64,000 bases of DNA from Eurosta solidaginis (Eukaryota; Arthropoda; Insecta; Diptera; Tephritidae). The stretch lies in the NCBI RefSeq assembly GCF_040869045.1, contig NC_090321.1:73007183-73071182 (forward strand). Reading direction: 5' to 3'. Under the pieces are notes generated by a model. It was not told the DNA's origin, searched no databases, and was given only the letters and a program-made list of their open reading frames with translations. The position numbers and the translations under genes are program-made. Below, in pieces: positions 53,654 through 64,000 of this stretch; positions within the stretch are counted from its first letter, which is position 1, and every line of letters starts with the position of its first letter.

Positions 53654-56245
53654 ACGCTTCCCAAGGCAGTTCTTTCTATGTACCGGAGCGACTCGGGATT
53701 TTTCCCGACCAAGGACTGTCATTTCAGAGTAACCCCATTCAATTCGTTATGTCCTTTCCACAAATTGTCAGCCCTCCAGCAGCTCCTCGCAGCGGGACTG
53801 CTCCATACTCTCCTGCTCCGGGCAGGTATCGAACCCAATCCGGGTCCGTCTCCTGACCCCGTACCTGAGAAATGGTTTTTGCTGCGTTTTCCGGAAAAGA
53901 ATCTTTTTAGGACGGTCATACTCTTGTCAGTGTGTCTCGTGCAAGGGATGGTTGCATCGAACAGGTTGTTCAGGGCTAGACCATAAAACCAGACGTCCCA
54001 GTAATTTCTATAAATCTTTTGTGACTCCCTGCTGTTCACGCCCAAGGGCGTCCCGTAGTCTGAGCCTTATCCCCCCCCCCCCCCCCCCCACTACATTCCA
54101 GCAGCTCCACTGCTCAGCAAGCCACTACTACTTACCCCAGCAGCTCGCGCCCTATGGAGCCTCCAGCTCATACGGCCGCTCCCACTCATAACTACAATCT
54201 CCGTAGTAGAGTGGGCAGCAATGCCGTATATCAGCCCCTGCCCCGTCTTCTTTCCCCTTCTTTTCCGGCTGCAATCGTGTAGGTCAGGGAAACAGACTCT
54301 TAGTCCATACCACTTTTTTCCCTCTCTGCAGGCACAGCATATATATGTTTGCGACATCCGCCCAATGCAGCTCCTGCCTTGGTCGGTGCCACTTTCCTAG
54401 ATGTTCTGGTCTTCGCGACGGAAACTCCCCGACGGACTTCATTGCGCCGTGTTGCCAGGCCGCAAACAACATACACCGGGCACCCCAATGCTTACCCAGG
54501 GACGACTAGTCCCAGGGCCACAACAGCAATTGCGTCCTAGCCTCTCACAACCCTGGCGTAGTCACCCGTCACTTACTCCTAGAGTGACGACATCTCCCCC
54601 GTTGCACTTCAGAATTCTGCAGTTAAACTGTAATGGATTAACTGGTAAGATCACGGAGATAGTCGATTTCATGAAGCGGCACAACATCCGCATTGCTGCG
54701 ATTCAAGAGACTAAACTCACAGCAAGATCTGCTCTGCAGACCTGTTCTGGGTACAATGTCCACACAAAAAAAGATCGCGAGAGCGGAAATGGAAGCGGTC
54801 TCGCGTTTATCATACACCACGCAATACAATATCATATATTTGATCCCGACATCGGCCGCAGGGAAAATGTCCTGGAACGTCATGGCTTATCTGTCCGGTC
54901 AAGCGATGTAAACCAAGAAGTCATCAACATCTACATCCCTCCTGCCACCTGCTGCCCCAGTGGATACCGCCCTAATATTAGTGCCTTACTCACTGTCGAC
55001 AATCGCATTATCTTAGGCGATTTCAATGCCCAAGGCGACCTATGGCATTCAAACTTGCAGGGGGACAGCAGAGGTGAGATGTTGGCTGATCAAATAGAAG
55101 AAACGACGTTCTGTACAATAAACGGAGACGCCCCCACTCATATGGTAGGAAGCTGTCACAGTTCGCCAGATATATCAATCGTGAGCGCAGGACTCGTAAA
55201 CTGCGTCAAATGGCAGCCGATGGTAACATTAGCATCCGACCACCTGCCAATACTTATCTCGCTCGAGCGTACCGCCGACTTCATCGTCCATGATAAACAC
55301 ACTTTCATAAACTTTAAAAAAGGAAATTGGGATGAGTACAAATCCTTTACAGACAGCCGCTTTGCTGCCCTCCCTATCCCGACTGATGCTCACCAACGGG
55401 AGCATGCTTTCGGCAAGGTTATTGAATCTGCCTCTGCTCGCTTTATTCGCGCCTGAAGAATTCCCGAAATTCGGCCTCATTTTCCGGCGGAGACCGCAAA
55501 TTTAGCGAGAGAACGTGACCTTTTAAGACAGCTCGATCCCGACGACCCCCAAATAAGGGATATAAACCAACGCATCAGATTGCTTGTGGATGAAAACAAG
55601 CGGGCGAAATGGGAGGAGCATCTAAGTAGTTGTAACCTCTCTGCCGTGTGTGTAAACTTTGGTCCACCGAAAAGTCCCTAGCACAATGACAAAATTTCCA
55701 TCCCCTTTGGCGATAAAGTTCTGTCGGATGCGAAAAAATGCGCGAGCGCTTTTTGCCGACAACATAAAATATATTCTACGGTTGACAAAGATATACGGAG
55801 GGCCAACAGACCCGCACATAAACATAAATTCAGCGCGTCACCAATTACCACCACCGCCAAAGAGGTTGAGGATGCCATCGGTCATGCTAAACCATCTAAA
55901 ATAGTAGACCCAGACGGCATAGCCATGCCGATACTTAAAAGCCTACGGAAAGAGGGTTTCAACCTGGCTCTTCCTGTCTTCAACCTGTCTCTTTCCACCT
56001 TTGTCATTCCCGAAAAATGGAAAATGGGCAAGGTGGTCCTGCTACTAAGCCTGGGAAACCAGCTAACATAACATTCATATCGCCCTATATCTCTCCCATC
56101 GCCAGTAGCCAAGACACTTGAAGCCATTTTGCTCCCGTCTTTCAAAGCAAATTTGCAACTAGCGTGTCATCAACGTGGCTTCAGAAAACTTCATAGCACA
56201 ACCACCACGCTAAATGCCATTAGCACATAGATAAATTGCAGAGAT
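53654..56245 (+). mobile_element. LINE-A copy with 5' end, left of LINE-C insertion
   Basis: It starts at CTTCCCAAGGCAG, like 19061 onward, so this copy keeps the family 5' end. ATG 53678 leads to LLLRAGIEPNPGP (motif at 53825-53848), then finger 1 (frameshifted), a 19-C run (54071-54089), finger 2, a full-length endonuclease frame 54401-55456, and RT with indels to 56245. The copy continues at 62017 after LINE-C. GDFNAQGDLW and SDHLPILISL mark the endonuclease. Confidence 0.8.
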
Positions 56246-56374
56246 GGTTGGTGTCAAAAAAAAAAATTTTTTTCTCTGTTGACGTGTAAAGACGTGTTTT
56301 TGCTCGCTCCGTGTTCTTGATACTTTTGTTTTGTTCTTTTAAATTTTCGCCTGTTTTTAAATATTAAAGAACAA

Positions 56375-57632
56375 ATGGATCCTTTCTGCGGTAAATGCGA
56401 AAGGCTATTCTCAAAAAAAGATAGCCTAATTGTACCATGCAGTGTATTTTGTAGAAAAATCTTTCATCGCGCCTGCTGCGAATCCATATCGGAATTTGAT
56501 GTGGATCGGTTTATAAAGAACCGCAATATTATGTATATGTGGGGCGAGTGTTTGAATGCACATGATAAGCTGAACAAAGCCTTCGAGACCGTCCTAGTTT
56601 CCCTTAAATCTGGATTTCAATCTATTCTTACTACATTTGATTTGAGATTTAAGGATTTGTGCACACATATTGACGAAATTAAGGCTGAAATTAAGGCAAA
56701 TAAACAATCAATAAACAATAACACCTACACCAACAACGCCAACAGTAATTCGAAGTGCATTGAAACAATAGTTGAGGGAATGAATACACTGAATGGTGCT
56801 GTGAGTTCGCTCAATGTCGCGCATGCATTGAACAGATATAACTACAATTGCGCGCATATACCACAAGCTTTGTCGGTGACTGGCCCTCTCACTCCAACGC
56901 CCACTCAGCCATTCACATTGTGCCAATGTTTCGCTGCTCGCCCCCTCACTCTAGTGCACGTGCAGTTAAGATTGGCCCCGTGCGTTGCTCCTAAATTTGA
57001 TGAAATTGGCAATGCAACCAAGACTGCTGCTAACACCGTCACTATTACCAGTGGCTCTTCAAAGCTGTTGTTTCTGCTGTTAACGCTATTTCTACGGCTA
57101 CTGATGCTGATGTCGGAATTGTCGCCGTTAATGATATTAATGATGGTGCCGTTAACAACACTGCTGTTGCCAGCTCTACTAATTTGGGCGGTGACTCTTC
57201 TCTTCCCGCTGCTGAGCAATTGCATAGGTCAGCGAACAACCATAACATTACTGGTACTAGTGCTGCTTGTCAAAATCTTAATCCATGGGCTAATGCACAT
57301 ACTCCTCGGTAACTGCCGTTCCCCCTCGCAAGACTATCTTCGTTTCAAGGCTGCATGCTTCGTTGACGGAAGCTGATATTGCAAATTATGTTTGTAGTAA
57401 GCTTGGTGTCGCACCAACCAGCAGCATTAATGTATACAAGTTCAATTTCAAATATGACAGAGATATATCATCGTTCAAAGTTTCGGTTCCTGACTTATAT
57501 TTTGATAAAGTGCTGGATTCTCCGTTTTGGCCGGTTCATTCTGTGGTGCACCTGTATACCAAGAAGCCGAGCAGCCACCCTGTTAAGGATTCAAAAAACT
57601 TACATACCAAAGCTGTAGTAGTGCCACAATGA
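56375..57632 (+). pseudogene. LINE-C ORF1 (PHD-like finger, coiled coil, C-terminal domain)
   Basis: ATG 56375 opens with MDPFCGKCERLFSKKDS and a PHD-like cysteine/histidine array (C-x2-C, then CSVFCRKIFHRACC). A helical segment LCTHIDEIKAEIKANKQS and a low-complexity linker follow. The frame shifts near 57060 and again near 57300-57360, after which 57363-57632 reads ADIANYVCSKLGVAPTSSI and FKVSVPDLYFDKVL to the end. PHD-bearing ORF1 proteins are known in CR1-type LINEs and are thought to bind nucleic acid. The stop TGA overlaps the ORF2 ATG. Confidence 0.7.
57629..57632 (+). promoter_or_regulatory. ATGA stop-start overlap of LINE-C ORF1 and ORF2
   Basis: The TGA that ends ORF1 (after VVVPQ) overlaps the ATG of ORF2 (MSNAAV) as ATGA. 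Overlapping stop/start codons are used for coupled reinitiation in some LINEs; its use here is inference. Confidence 0.5.
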
Positions 57633-57979
57633 GTAATGCTGCTGTTCGTAATTTAAACTTTAATACTATCTCTAGGAATACTCTAAATATTTTTTATCAG
57701 AACGTTAGGGGGTTAAACACCAAACTAGCAGACACGTTCCTTCAAAGCCATGATTATCTTCATGATGTTCTGGTTTTCTCTAAAACTTGGTTTAAACCGA
57801 CTATTTTTAATTCTGAAATTTTATCTGACTCTTTTGAAATTTTCAGAAAAGACCGGCTGGGCAGAATTGGTGGGGGAGTCTTGATTGCTGTTCACACTAG
57901 GTTTTCTGCGGAGGTGGTGCATTTCGCTAACTCTGACGATGTCGAGTTGCTTTGCGTGCGTGTTAATCTGTCCTCAATG

Positions 57980-59100
57980 TATATGGGGTATTCCATCTCA
58001 TTTCGACCAATTTTTTAACCCGACCCCTTTAGAATTGGCTGAAAGTTTTTCTTGTTTTTCTAGCTTACGAAAGACGTTTTTCAGAAGTTTTTCAAATTTT
58101 TTATCCAACTCAAAAAAAGTTATGAATTTAAAAAAACACCGTTTTTGTTTTCAAAATGCTATAACTTTTTCAAAAATTGACCGTTTGGGATCTTTTTTTT
58201 TTTTAATTTGTTTTTAAATGTACTTTTCGGAAAAAATTCAAAAAAATTTAAATTTTTTTTTGTAATTTTTCAGTTTTTCGAGATTTTTCGAATTTTGCCC
58301 CTTTTTTTTTCTCATAAAAAACTTCAATCAATTCTGCAATCATCCCCACTAATCCCGGAGAGGGCCGAGAATTTTTTTTTTTTTTATTTAATTGAAAAAA
58401 AAACTAAAATTTCTTTTGTATTTTTTCCGAAAAGTACATTTAAAAACATGTTAAAAAAAAAAATGATCCCAAACGGTCAGTTTTTGAAAAAGTTATAGCA
58501 TTTTGAAAAAAACACTGTTTTCCAATTCAAAATAAGTTTTAAATATTTTGAAAAAAACGGTGTTATATATAAATGCTATAACTTTTTCATAAATTGACCG
58601 TTTGGGATCATTTTTTTTAAATATGTGTTTAAATGTAATTTTTAGGAAAAAATACAAAAAAATTTAAAATTTTTTTTTCAATTAAAAAAAAAAAAAAATT
58701 CTCGGCCCACTCCGGGATTAGTGGGGATCATTGCAGAATTGATTGAAGTTTTTTATGACAAAAAAAAAAGGGCGAAATTCGAAAAATCTCGAAAAACTGA
58801 AAAATTACAAAAAAAAAATTTAAAAATTGTTTTGAATTTTTTCCGAAAAGTACATTTAAAAACAAATTTTTTAAAACAAAAAAGATCCCAAACGGTCAAT
58901 TTTTGAAAAAGTTATAGCATTTGAAAACAAAAACGGTGTTTTTTTTTTAAATTCTTAACTTTTTTTGAGTTGGATGAAAAAATTTGAGAAACTTCTGAAA
59001 AACGTCTTCCGTAAGCTAGAAAAAGAAGAAAAACTTTCAGCCAATTCTAAAGGGGTCGGGTTCAAAATTGGTCGAAATGGGATGCAATACCCCATATATA
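57980..59100. mobile_element. Foldback repeat FB, copy 2, complete
   Basis: The left end is TATATGGGGTATTCC and the right end GATGCAATACCCCATATA, with inverted repeats extending hundreds of bases inward (AATTGGCTGAAAGTTTTTCT against its complement). The centre consists of repeated, inverted CTATAACTTTTTCAAAAATT modules. It lies at a TA in the LINE-C endonuclease. No ORF of interest: the 58208-58906 frames are translations of A/T-rich repeat. Confidence 0.8.
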
Positions 59101-59589
59101 CCTTGTAACAAGTTACATTCCACCACAATCTGATATTTCCTTATATTTGAAGCATTCGTCCATAGGTCAATCAGTGGTTTCTATGACCAGGTCCTCGGAT
59201 TCTGTGGTGTTGCTTGGTGACTTTAATCTGCCTTGGGTGTCTTGGAGTCGCATTGATGGTTTTCTGGTTCCTGCATCTTCCCGTGCTATCTTTTATGATT
59301 TTTTAAACGACCTAGCTGATGCCGGACTTTATCAATTGAACAATTTTCACAACAAATTTGGTAAATGTTTGGACTTGAAATTTGTAGATGACACTTCGAG
59401 GTGTTCTGTAAATAGATGTGATCCGTTTGCTGTGCCTGAAGATGTCTATCATCCTGCTGTTATTTTGTATTTTGAATCTCACGATCTTCCTGAGCATAGG
59501 TCCAAGTACGACGGCAATATTGAAGTTAGCGTATCTCACTTTAACAATGTGCTTCACGATATTTTTCACAGCTTCATAAACTGATTGGT

Positions 59590-61815
59590 GCACTAAAGAA
59601 CTAAAACATCTGAAAAACCAAAAGACGCGTTTGTTCAAGCGATACAAACTGTCTGGTACGAGAACTGCCTATGCTGCTTACTCTATATTACGTCATAAAT
59701 ATAACACCCTAAACAGCAGTTGCTATAAAGAGTATATTAGTAGGATTAGGAGTCAATTTTTTTGTAACCCTAAGGCGTTTTACAGTTTTGTTAACTCGAA
59801 AAGAAAGACTTAAAGATTTCCTTCTACAATGAAGCTTAACGATCATACTTCGAGCGATAATGCCATACCCTGCAAAAATCGTTGGATCATATGGTCCACT
59901 GGAGTACTTACATTTATACTCCACAGTAATGCAGCAATGGACCAACTCATGTTTCTACACGAACATATTATAAGCCGATCATTGATCGTTTTTAACGATT
60001 GTAATCACTACAGATGTATATTGGACTGTGGGTACTCCATGGATTACTCTGATGTAATGCGGAGCTGGAGTATATGGTCCAGTCCTAGGACATCGCAATG
60101 TTAATTGGACCATATTTTTTGTATGAATTGTGGTTAATTTTGGAGCACTCGCTTGGTCCATAGCGAGTACTCCAAACATGCATGCATGGAGTACTCGCGA
60201 TTTTTGCAGGGTAATTGCTAATATGTTTGCGGATTATTTCAAATCTAGCTATTCGAATTCATCCGATTCGGTGCCGTCAGATTATACATTTAGTTTGTCC
60301 CCACTGAATTCGGCATTAGTTTCTCTATTAGTGCTGAGGATGTTCTTTGGCATCTGGAAAATCTGAAAATATCTTACATTGCTGGACCTGATCAAATTCC
60401 GCCGGTTGAGCTAAAAACTTGTGCACAATACCTATATCGACCTCTAGCTTGTTTATTTAATGCCTCCCTGAAGCAAGGGATGTTTCCTATGAAGTGGAAA
60501 GAGTCATTTATAATTCCTTTCCATACGAGTGGCAGCAGATCTTGTGTCACAAATTACAGAGGAATAGCTAAACTCAATGCCATTCCCAAGCTGTTCGAAG
60601 CCATTGTCACAAAGCATCTGGCGTTCAGTCTATCTTCGGCTATTGACTTATCAGGATTTTGTAAGGGAAAGTCAACAGTATCTAACCTTCTAGAGTTCAC
60701 GACCCTTGTATCCAATAGCTTTAAATCTAACTGCAAAATTGATGTTATTTACACATCTTCTTTATTCTCTGCTCTTACACAAACCCGACCGGTTAAGCTT
60801 TCCTCCTTTACTTCTCTCTTGGGTTTCTTCTTATTTGAATAAACGTAAGCAAACAGTTATTTTTAACAACTGTTGGTCCAAATTCATCAATGAACTTCTG
60901 GTGTTCCACAAGGTAGTCACCTTGGGCCTGTATTATTTCTACTATTCATTAACGACCTACCAAGCGTTTTGAAGCACTGTAAGCCGTTGATGTATGCGGA
61001 TGACGTGAAACTTATTATGCCTATCCACTCACCAGAGGATAGAGCACTTCTTCAGTTGGATCTGAACAGCCTAGTTGTATGGTGTAATGCTAACCTCATG
61101 TCACTAAACCTTCCGAAGTGTAAGTTCATGTATTTTACACGAACACCCTTTAATTCCCATGAGTATGTGATTGGAGATTATGTTTTAAGGAAGTCACCAA
61201 CTTCACTGACCTAGGTGTTTCAATGGACCCTAAGCTTGACTTTAGGTTACATATAGAAACTTGCGTTATAGGGCTAAACGAACTTTGGCGTTCGTGAAAA
61301 GGTGGTCTAAGGAATTTAATGATCCGTACGTTACTAAAACTCTTTTTACATCATTGGTGAGGCCAATATTGGACTATGCTTCGATAATCTGGATCCCACG
61401 TTATCAAATTCACTGCGATAAACTGGAATCGGTCCAAAATCAGTTTTTGCTTTGAAACAATTAATTGCCTTGGGACACGTCAAGGAATCTTCCACCGTAC
61501 TGCAGCCGGTTAAAACTATTACAGTTGCCTACATTACAGAGCCGTAGGGAGATGCTTAATGTCTTATTTATAGTAAAACTCTTAAGAGGGATGATAGCTA
61601 GCCCATTTCTGCTTAGCGAAATTAAGTTCAACGTGCCAGTCAGACCGTCTAGATATTTTCAACAACTGCATAGAAGTACATGCAGATCGAACTTTGAAAT
61701 GCATGACCCACTTCGTGGTATTTGTCATGATTTCAATAATCACTGCAAAAATTTAGATACAAGCGATCCGATTTTCCGGATTAAAAAGTACCTACTTACT
61801 ACCTTAAATATGTAA
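59590..61815 (+). pseudogene. LINE-C reverse transcriptase
   Basis: Linker (YKLSGTRTAYAAYSILRHKY), then after the MITE NLKISYIAGPDQIPPVELKT, MFPMKWKESFIIPFHTSGSR, NYRGIAKLNAIPKLFEAIV, LSGFCKGKSTVSNLLEFTT, the catalytic LMYADDVKLIMPI (60988-61026), the thumb FVKRWSKEFNDPYVTKTL then FTSLVRPILDYAS, and the C-terminus FNVPVRPSRYFQQL to stop 61815. Frames change at about 60360, 60770, 60970 and 61210, so it is inactive. RT motif A region is damaged near 60750. Confidence 0.75.
59866..60213. mobile_element. 344-bp MITE with CCCTGCAAAAATCG termini, TA duplication
   Basis: Perfect 14-bp inverted repeats CCCTGCAAAAATCG at 59868-59881 and 60198-60211, with TA at 59866-59867 and 60212-60213. Deleting element plus one TA joins GCCATA to ATTGCT and restores the LINE-C frame SDNAI-IANMFADYF. 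The interior is non-coding, with several GGAGTAC/GTACTCC copies near both ends. Confidence 0.85.
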
Positions 61816-62016
61816 GGTGTAACCCCCTATACCTCTGTGTGTCTTTGCATTTGAATGATTTAATACATAAGTATACAGTATATTTTTGTAATTATTATAT
61901 ATTTAAGTTGCCAAGCCTTTTGTTTGTTTTTTATAATATACTTTATTTAGTCTGATTATTTGTTAAATTTTCTACAAATTAAATAATAATATAATAAATA
62001 AATAAAATAAATAAAT

Positions 62017-63045
62017 CAGAACCCCACCATAGAACAGTAATCGTAGCGCTAGACCTATCAAAAGTTTTTGATACGGTCAACCATGGCACGGTACTGCAAG
62101 ACCTGGGGCCAAATCGTAACATCCGTGATCGTATAACTCGTCACGTAAAAACATGATTTTCGGAGTATGGCATACGTGAACGTACTACTTCGATCGTAAT
62201 TTTGAATTGCAACATACGTGACGAGTGATTGAACGTACACGTTACGTTCCACTTTCATTCGAACACAAACTGGCGATCGTATACACAAATCTCATTTAAA
62301 ATGTAAATTCTCAAAATATTTGAATAAAAAAAAATATAATACATTTCAAACTCTTATTACTTATTAACAAAGGTCGGATTCAAACAAGCTTAATCCAAGC
62401 CAAAAGGAAAAATTGGCGGAATTCATGGCGAGACACCCGCTTTGGTATCGGCTTGCTTAAAATTTAACTTCTCCAGAAAGTAACTAAAAGCTTCGTAAGT
62501 TCAGTGAAATCTCTTCAAGAAACTGCAAGAATTTTTTGTTACAAAGGAATAATACATAATTCGATAAGTCCAAAGGGTTATTGCACTCTCTTAACTGCCT
62601 TCGGACGATCTTTTCATCGCCTTCGCTATTATTGGAGCTCAAACAAAACAATAAAACTGGATCCGCCGCAGTTACTTTTTTTTTATATTTTTGGCAACCA
62701 ATTTGACAGTTCAAAATCTATTGTGAGCTGAAAATACAATCGAAGCTAATGTGGATCGTAAAATTTATTGTGAATTGAAAAGAAATTACGTTCCGTTTGC
62801 TATCGTATGTTATAATCCCATTTTTTTTATACGTTTGACGTATCACGTAATTTTCTTTCGTATGGTTGCCGATCCGTGATCGTATGTTACGATTCGAGCC
62901 CTGGAAGGGTATACCCTTCCCCCCAAGTCTTAAAAGGTGGACCGCAAATTATCTGGGTGGTCGGCAGGCATCGGTGCAATTTAGAAACACAACATCCAAA
63001 CCAAGAAGAATTAAACAAGGGGTGCCACATGGTGGTCTCCTATGT
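62017..63045 (+). pseudogene. LINE-A copy, right of LINE-C, itself split by a TIR element
   Basis: 62017-62106 (ACAGTAATCGTAGCGCTAGA, RT motif A) and 62905-63045 (the WTANYLGGRQASVQFRN block through the GVPHGG box) continue the copy left at 56245. The join at 63045 is with a minus-strand LINE-A fragment, so the copy lacks its 3' part. Confidence 0.75.
62103..62904. mobile_element. 794-bp non-autonomous TIR element in LINE-A, CTGG duplication
   Basis: The ends are GGCCAAATCGTAACAT (62107) and ATGTTACGATTCGAGCC (ending 62900). CTGG occurs at 62103-62106 and 62901-62904, and LINE-A reads through without loss when the insert is removed. The subterminal CCGTGATCGTAT occurs at both ends. The superfamily is not identified, and no transposase is present. 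Confidence 0.75.
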
Positions 63046-64000
63046 TGTTGTTGTCCGACGCCTGTTTGTGGAGTTCACCAAGGACCTGCTTGTTTTTTTG
63101 CTTCATACGGCTGAGTTCTCAGATGCCGTATTTCCTCAAATTTCTTACGGAGATGACTCCTTAAGTCCCTAGGCGATGTTGGCTCATCAATCAGATGTCT
63201 GTTGGGATGCCCAGGTTTCTGGGTATTCAACAGAAACTGTTTGGTTAGCATCTCATTTCTCTCCCTGATGGGGAGTATTCTCGCCTCATTATATAGATGT
63301 TGTTCTGGGGACATAAGAAGACAACCTGTGGCGGTACTGAGCACAGTATTTTGGCAGGCCTGTAGCTTCTTCCAGTGGGTAGTTTTTGGGCTTGGCGACC
63401 ATATAGGGGAAACGTAGCACGCAAACGGCTGGCCAATTGCTTTTTATGTGGTAATGAGCGTTTCATTGTCTTTTCCCCAAGTACTGCCAGCAAGGGATTT
63501 GCGGATTTTATTACGGCTCTGGATTTTCGGAACAATTGCGGCTGCGTGCTCACCAAAATGTTAATCTTGATCAAACGTCACACCCTAGATTTTGGGGTGT
63601 AGGACACTCGCTAGCGTAGTGCCATCGACGTGGATGTTCAAAATGGTCGACATTTGGGACGTCCATGTTGTAAATAAGGTCGCGGAGGATTTAGTCGGTG
63701 ATAATTCCAGGTTTCGAAAGGCGAAAAAACTGGAGATATCAGGGAAGTAGCCGTTTATTCTGTTGCAAAGCTCATCGATCCCCTGGCCTGGGCCTGTGGC
63801 CATTATTGTGCAGTCATCGGCGTAGGAAACGATAGTAACTCCTTCTGGCGGCGAAGATAACTTAGATATGTAGTAATTAAACAAAAGTGGGGATAGGACA
63901 CCACACTGTGGCACTCCCTGTTTAATTCTTCTTGGTTTTGATGTTTCTTTCTAAATTGCACCGATGCCTGCCGACCACCCAGATAATTTGCGGTCCACCT
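63046..64000 (-). pseudogene. LINE-A fragment running off the window
   Basis: The minus strand covers the C-terminal domain (MSPEQHLYNEARILPIRERN at 63075-63344) and the RT with VSYADDCTIM (63585-63914), continuing past 64000. It begins abruptly after a TTGTTGTTG string at 63043-63051 rather than with the family 3' end, so the 3' end is missing. It faces the plus-strand LINE-A fragment in inverted orientation. Confidence 0.75.

Larger units (their letters stand above)
57629..59584 (+). pseudogene. LINE-C ORF2 endonuclease, interrupted by FB copy 2
   Basis: From ATG 57629: LNIFYQNVRGLNTKLADTF, then IGGGVLIAVHTRF, ending in LLCVRVNLSSMY at the insertion. After it the frame resumes as LVTSYIPPQSDISLYLKHSS, then LLGDFNLPWVSW. 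The FB element replaces nothing: with it removed, 57979 joins 59099 in frame. A TAA-containing region near 59580 ends this frame before the RT linker. Confidence 0.7.
56260..62016 (+). mobile_element. LINE-C, CR1/Jockey-type LINE inserted in LINE-A
   Basis: The 5' region is TTTTTTTCTCTGTTGACGTG, then ORF1 (56375-57632), ORF2 from 57629 (endonuclease, then RT to 61815) and a tail of AATAAATAAATAAAATAAAT ending at 62016. LINE-A sequence stops at about 56245 and resumes at 62017 with only a few bases missing. LINE-C itself carries two DNA insertions, 57982-59098 and 59868-60211. Confidence 0.8.

Noticed and set aside
58208..58906. ORFs of 61-96 codons rich in Phe and Lys
   Set aside because: They lie entirely within the A/T-rich modules of the foldback element.

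Overview
The window looks like a repeat-dominated stretch of the genome of a higher (cyclorrhaphan) fly, probably a tephritid fruit fly. That assignment is an inference from three things: an AT-rich background, Drosophila-type LINE, Gypsy and Tc1 families, and one recognisable insect host exon. No tRNA, rRNA, bacterial operon or CRISPR array is visible. The only host coding sequence I can name is the first coding exon of the pre-mRNA cleavage factor gene Pcf11 (minus strand, 8244-8442), with a 3' splice site before it and a 5' splice site after it. No further Pcf11 exon was found, so much of the window may be introns of this gene. A 95-103 codon ORF at 5128-5439 is a weak second host candidate.

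Left part (1-10.4 kb): short non-autonomous elements. They include a head-to-head SINE-like inverted dimer bounded by a 16-bp duplication (226-910), a tRNA-derived SINE (2697-3027), a palindromic-ended retroposon with a 16-bp duplication (3083-3467), a decayed Tc1/mariner transposase (4059-4740), a solo LTR (6695-7272) and a five-copy tandem repeat (8555-9866).

10.4-26.5 kb: a 4.5-kb Gypsy retrotransposon (10819-15351, 173-bp LTRs, TCGT duplication) sits inside an older LINE. Beyond it lies a cluster of one APE-type non-LTR family, here called LINE-A. Its best copy (19059-23133, plus) is inserted with a 14-bp target duplication into a minus-strand copy of the same family (18211-19058 plus 23148-25940). 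LINE-A encodes a 2A-like NPGP motif, two PHD/RING-like fingers, an endonuclease, a YADD reverse transcriptase and a 3' (CAA)n tail.

26.5-44.3 kb: a Tc1 deletion derivative (28501-29088), a nearly complete Tc1 element (29448-31085), an LTR related to the solo LTRs (31469-31948), a second tRNA SINE, a LINE split by a non-coding repeat whose inverted partner follows it (33776-37938), small TIR elements, two RNase H-bearing LINE remnants, a Harbinger-like element and a second solo LTR (43814-44325).

44.5-64 kb: nested LINEs. A LINE-A copy is split by LINE-B. LINE-E (about 49.2-53.07 kb) has ORF1 and ORF2. A Penelope-like RT scrap follows. Another LINE-A copy (53654-63045) is interrupted by LINE-C (about 56.26-62.02 kb) and by a 794-bp TIR element, and LINE-C itself carries a foldback element and a 344-bp MITE. 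Removing either insert from LINE-C gives back an open reading frame. The window ends in a minus-strand LINE-A fragment. LINE-A to LINE-H are labels for this window only.
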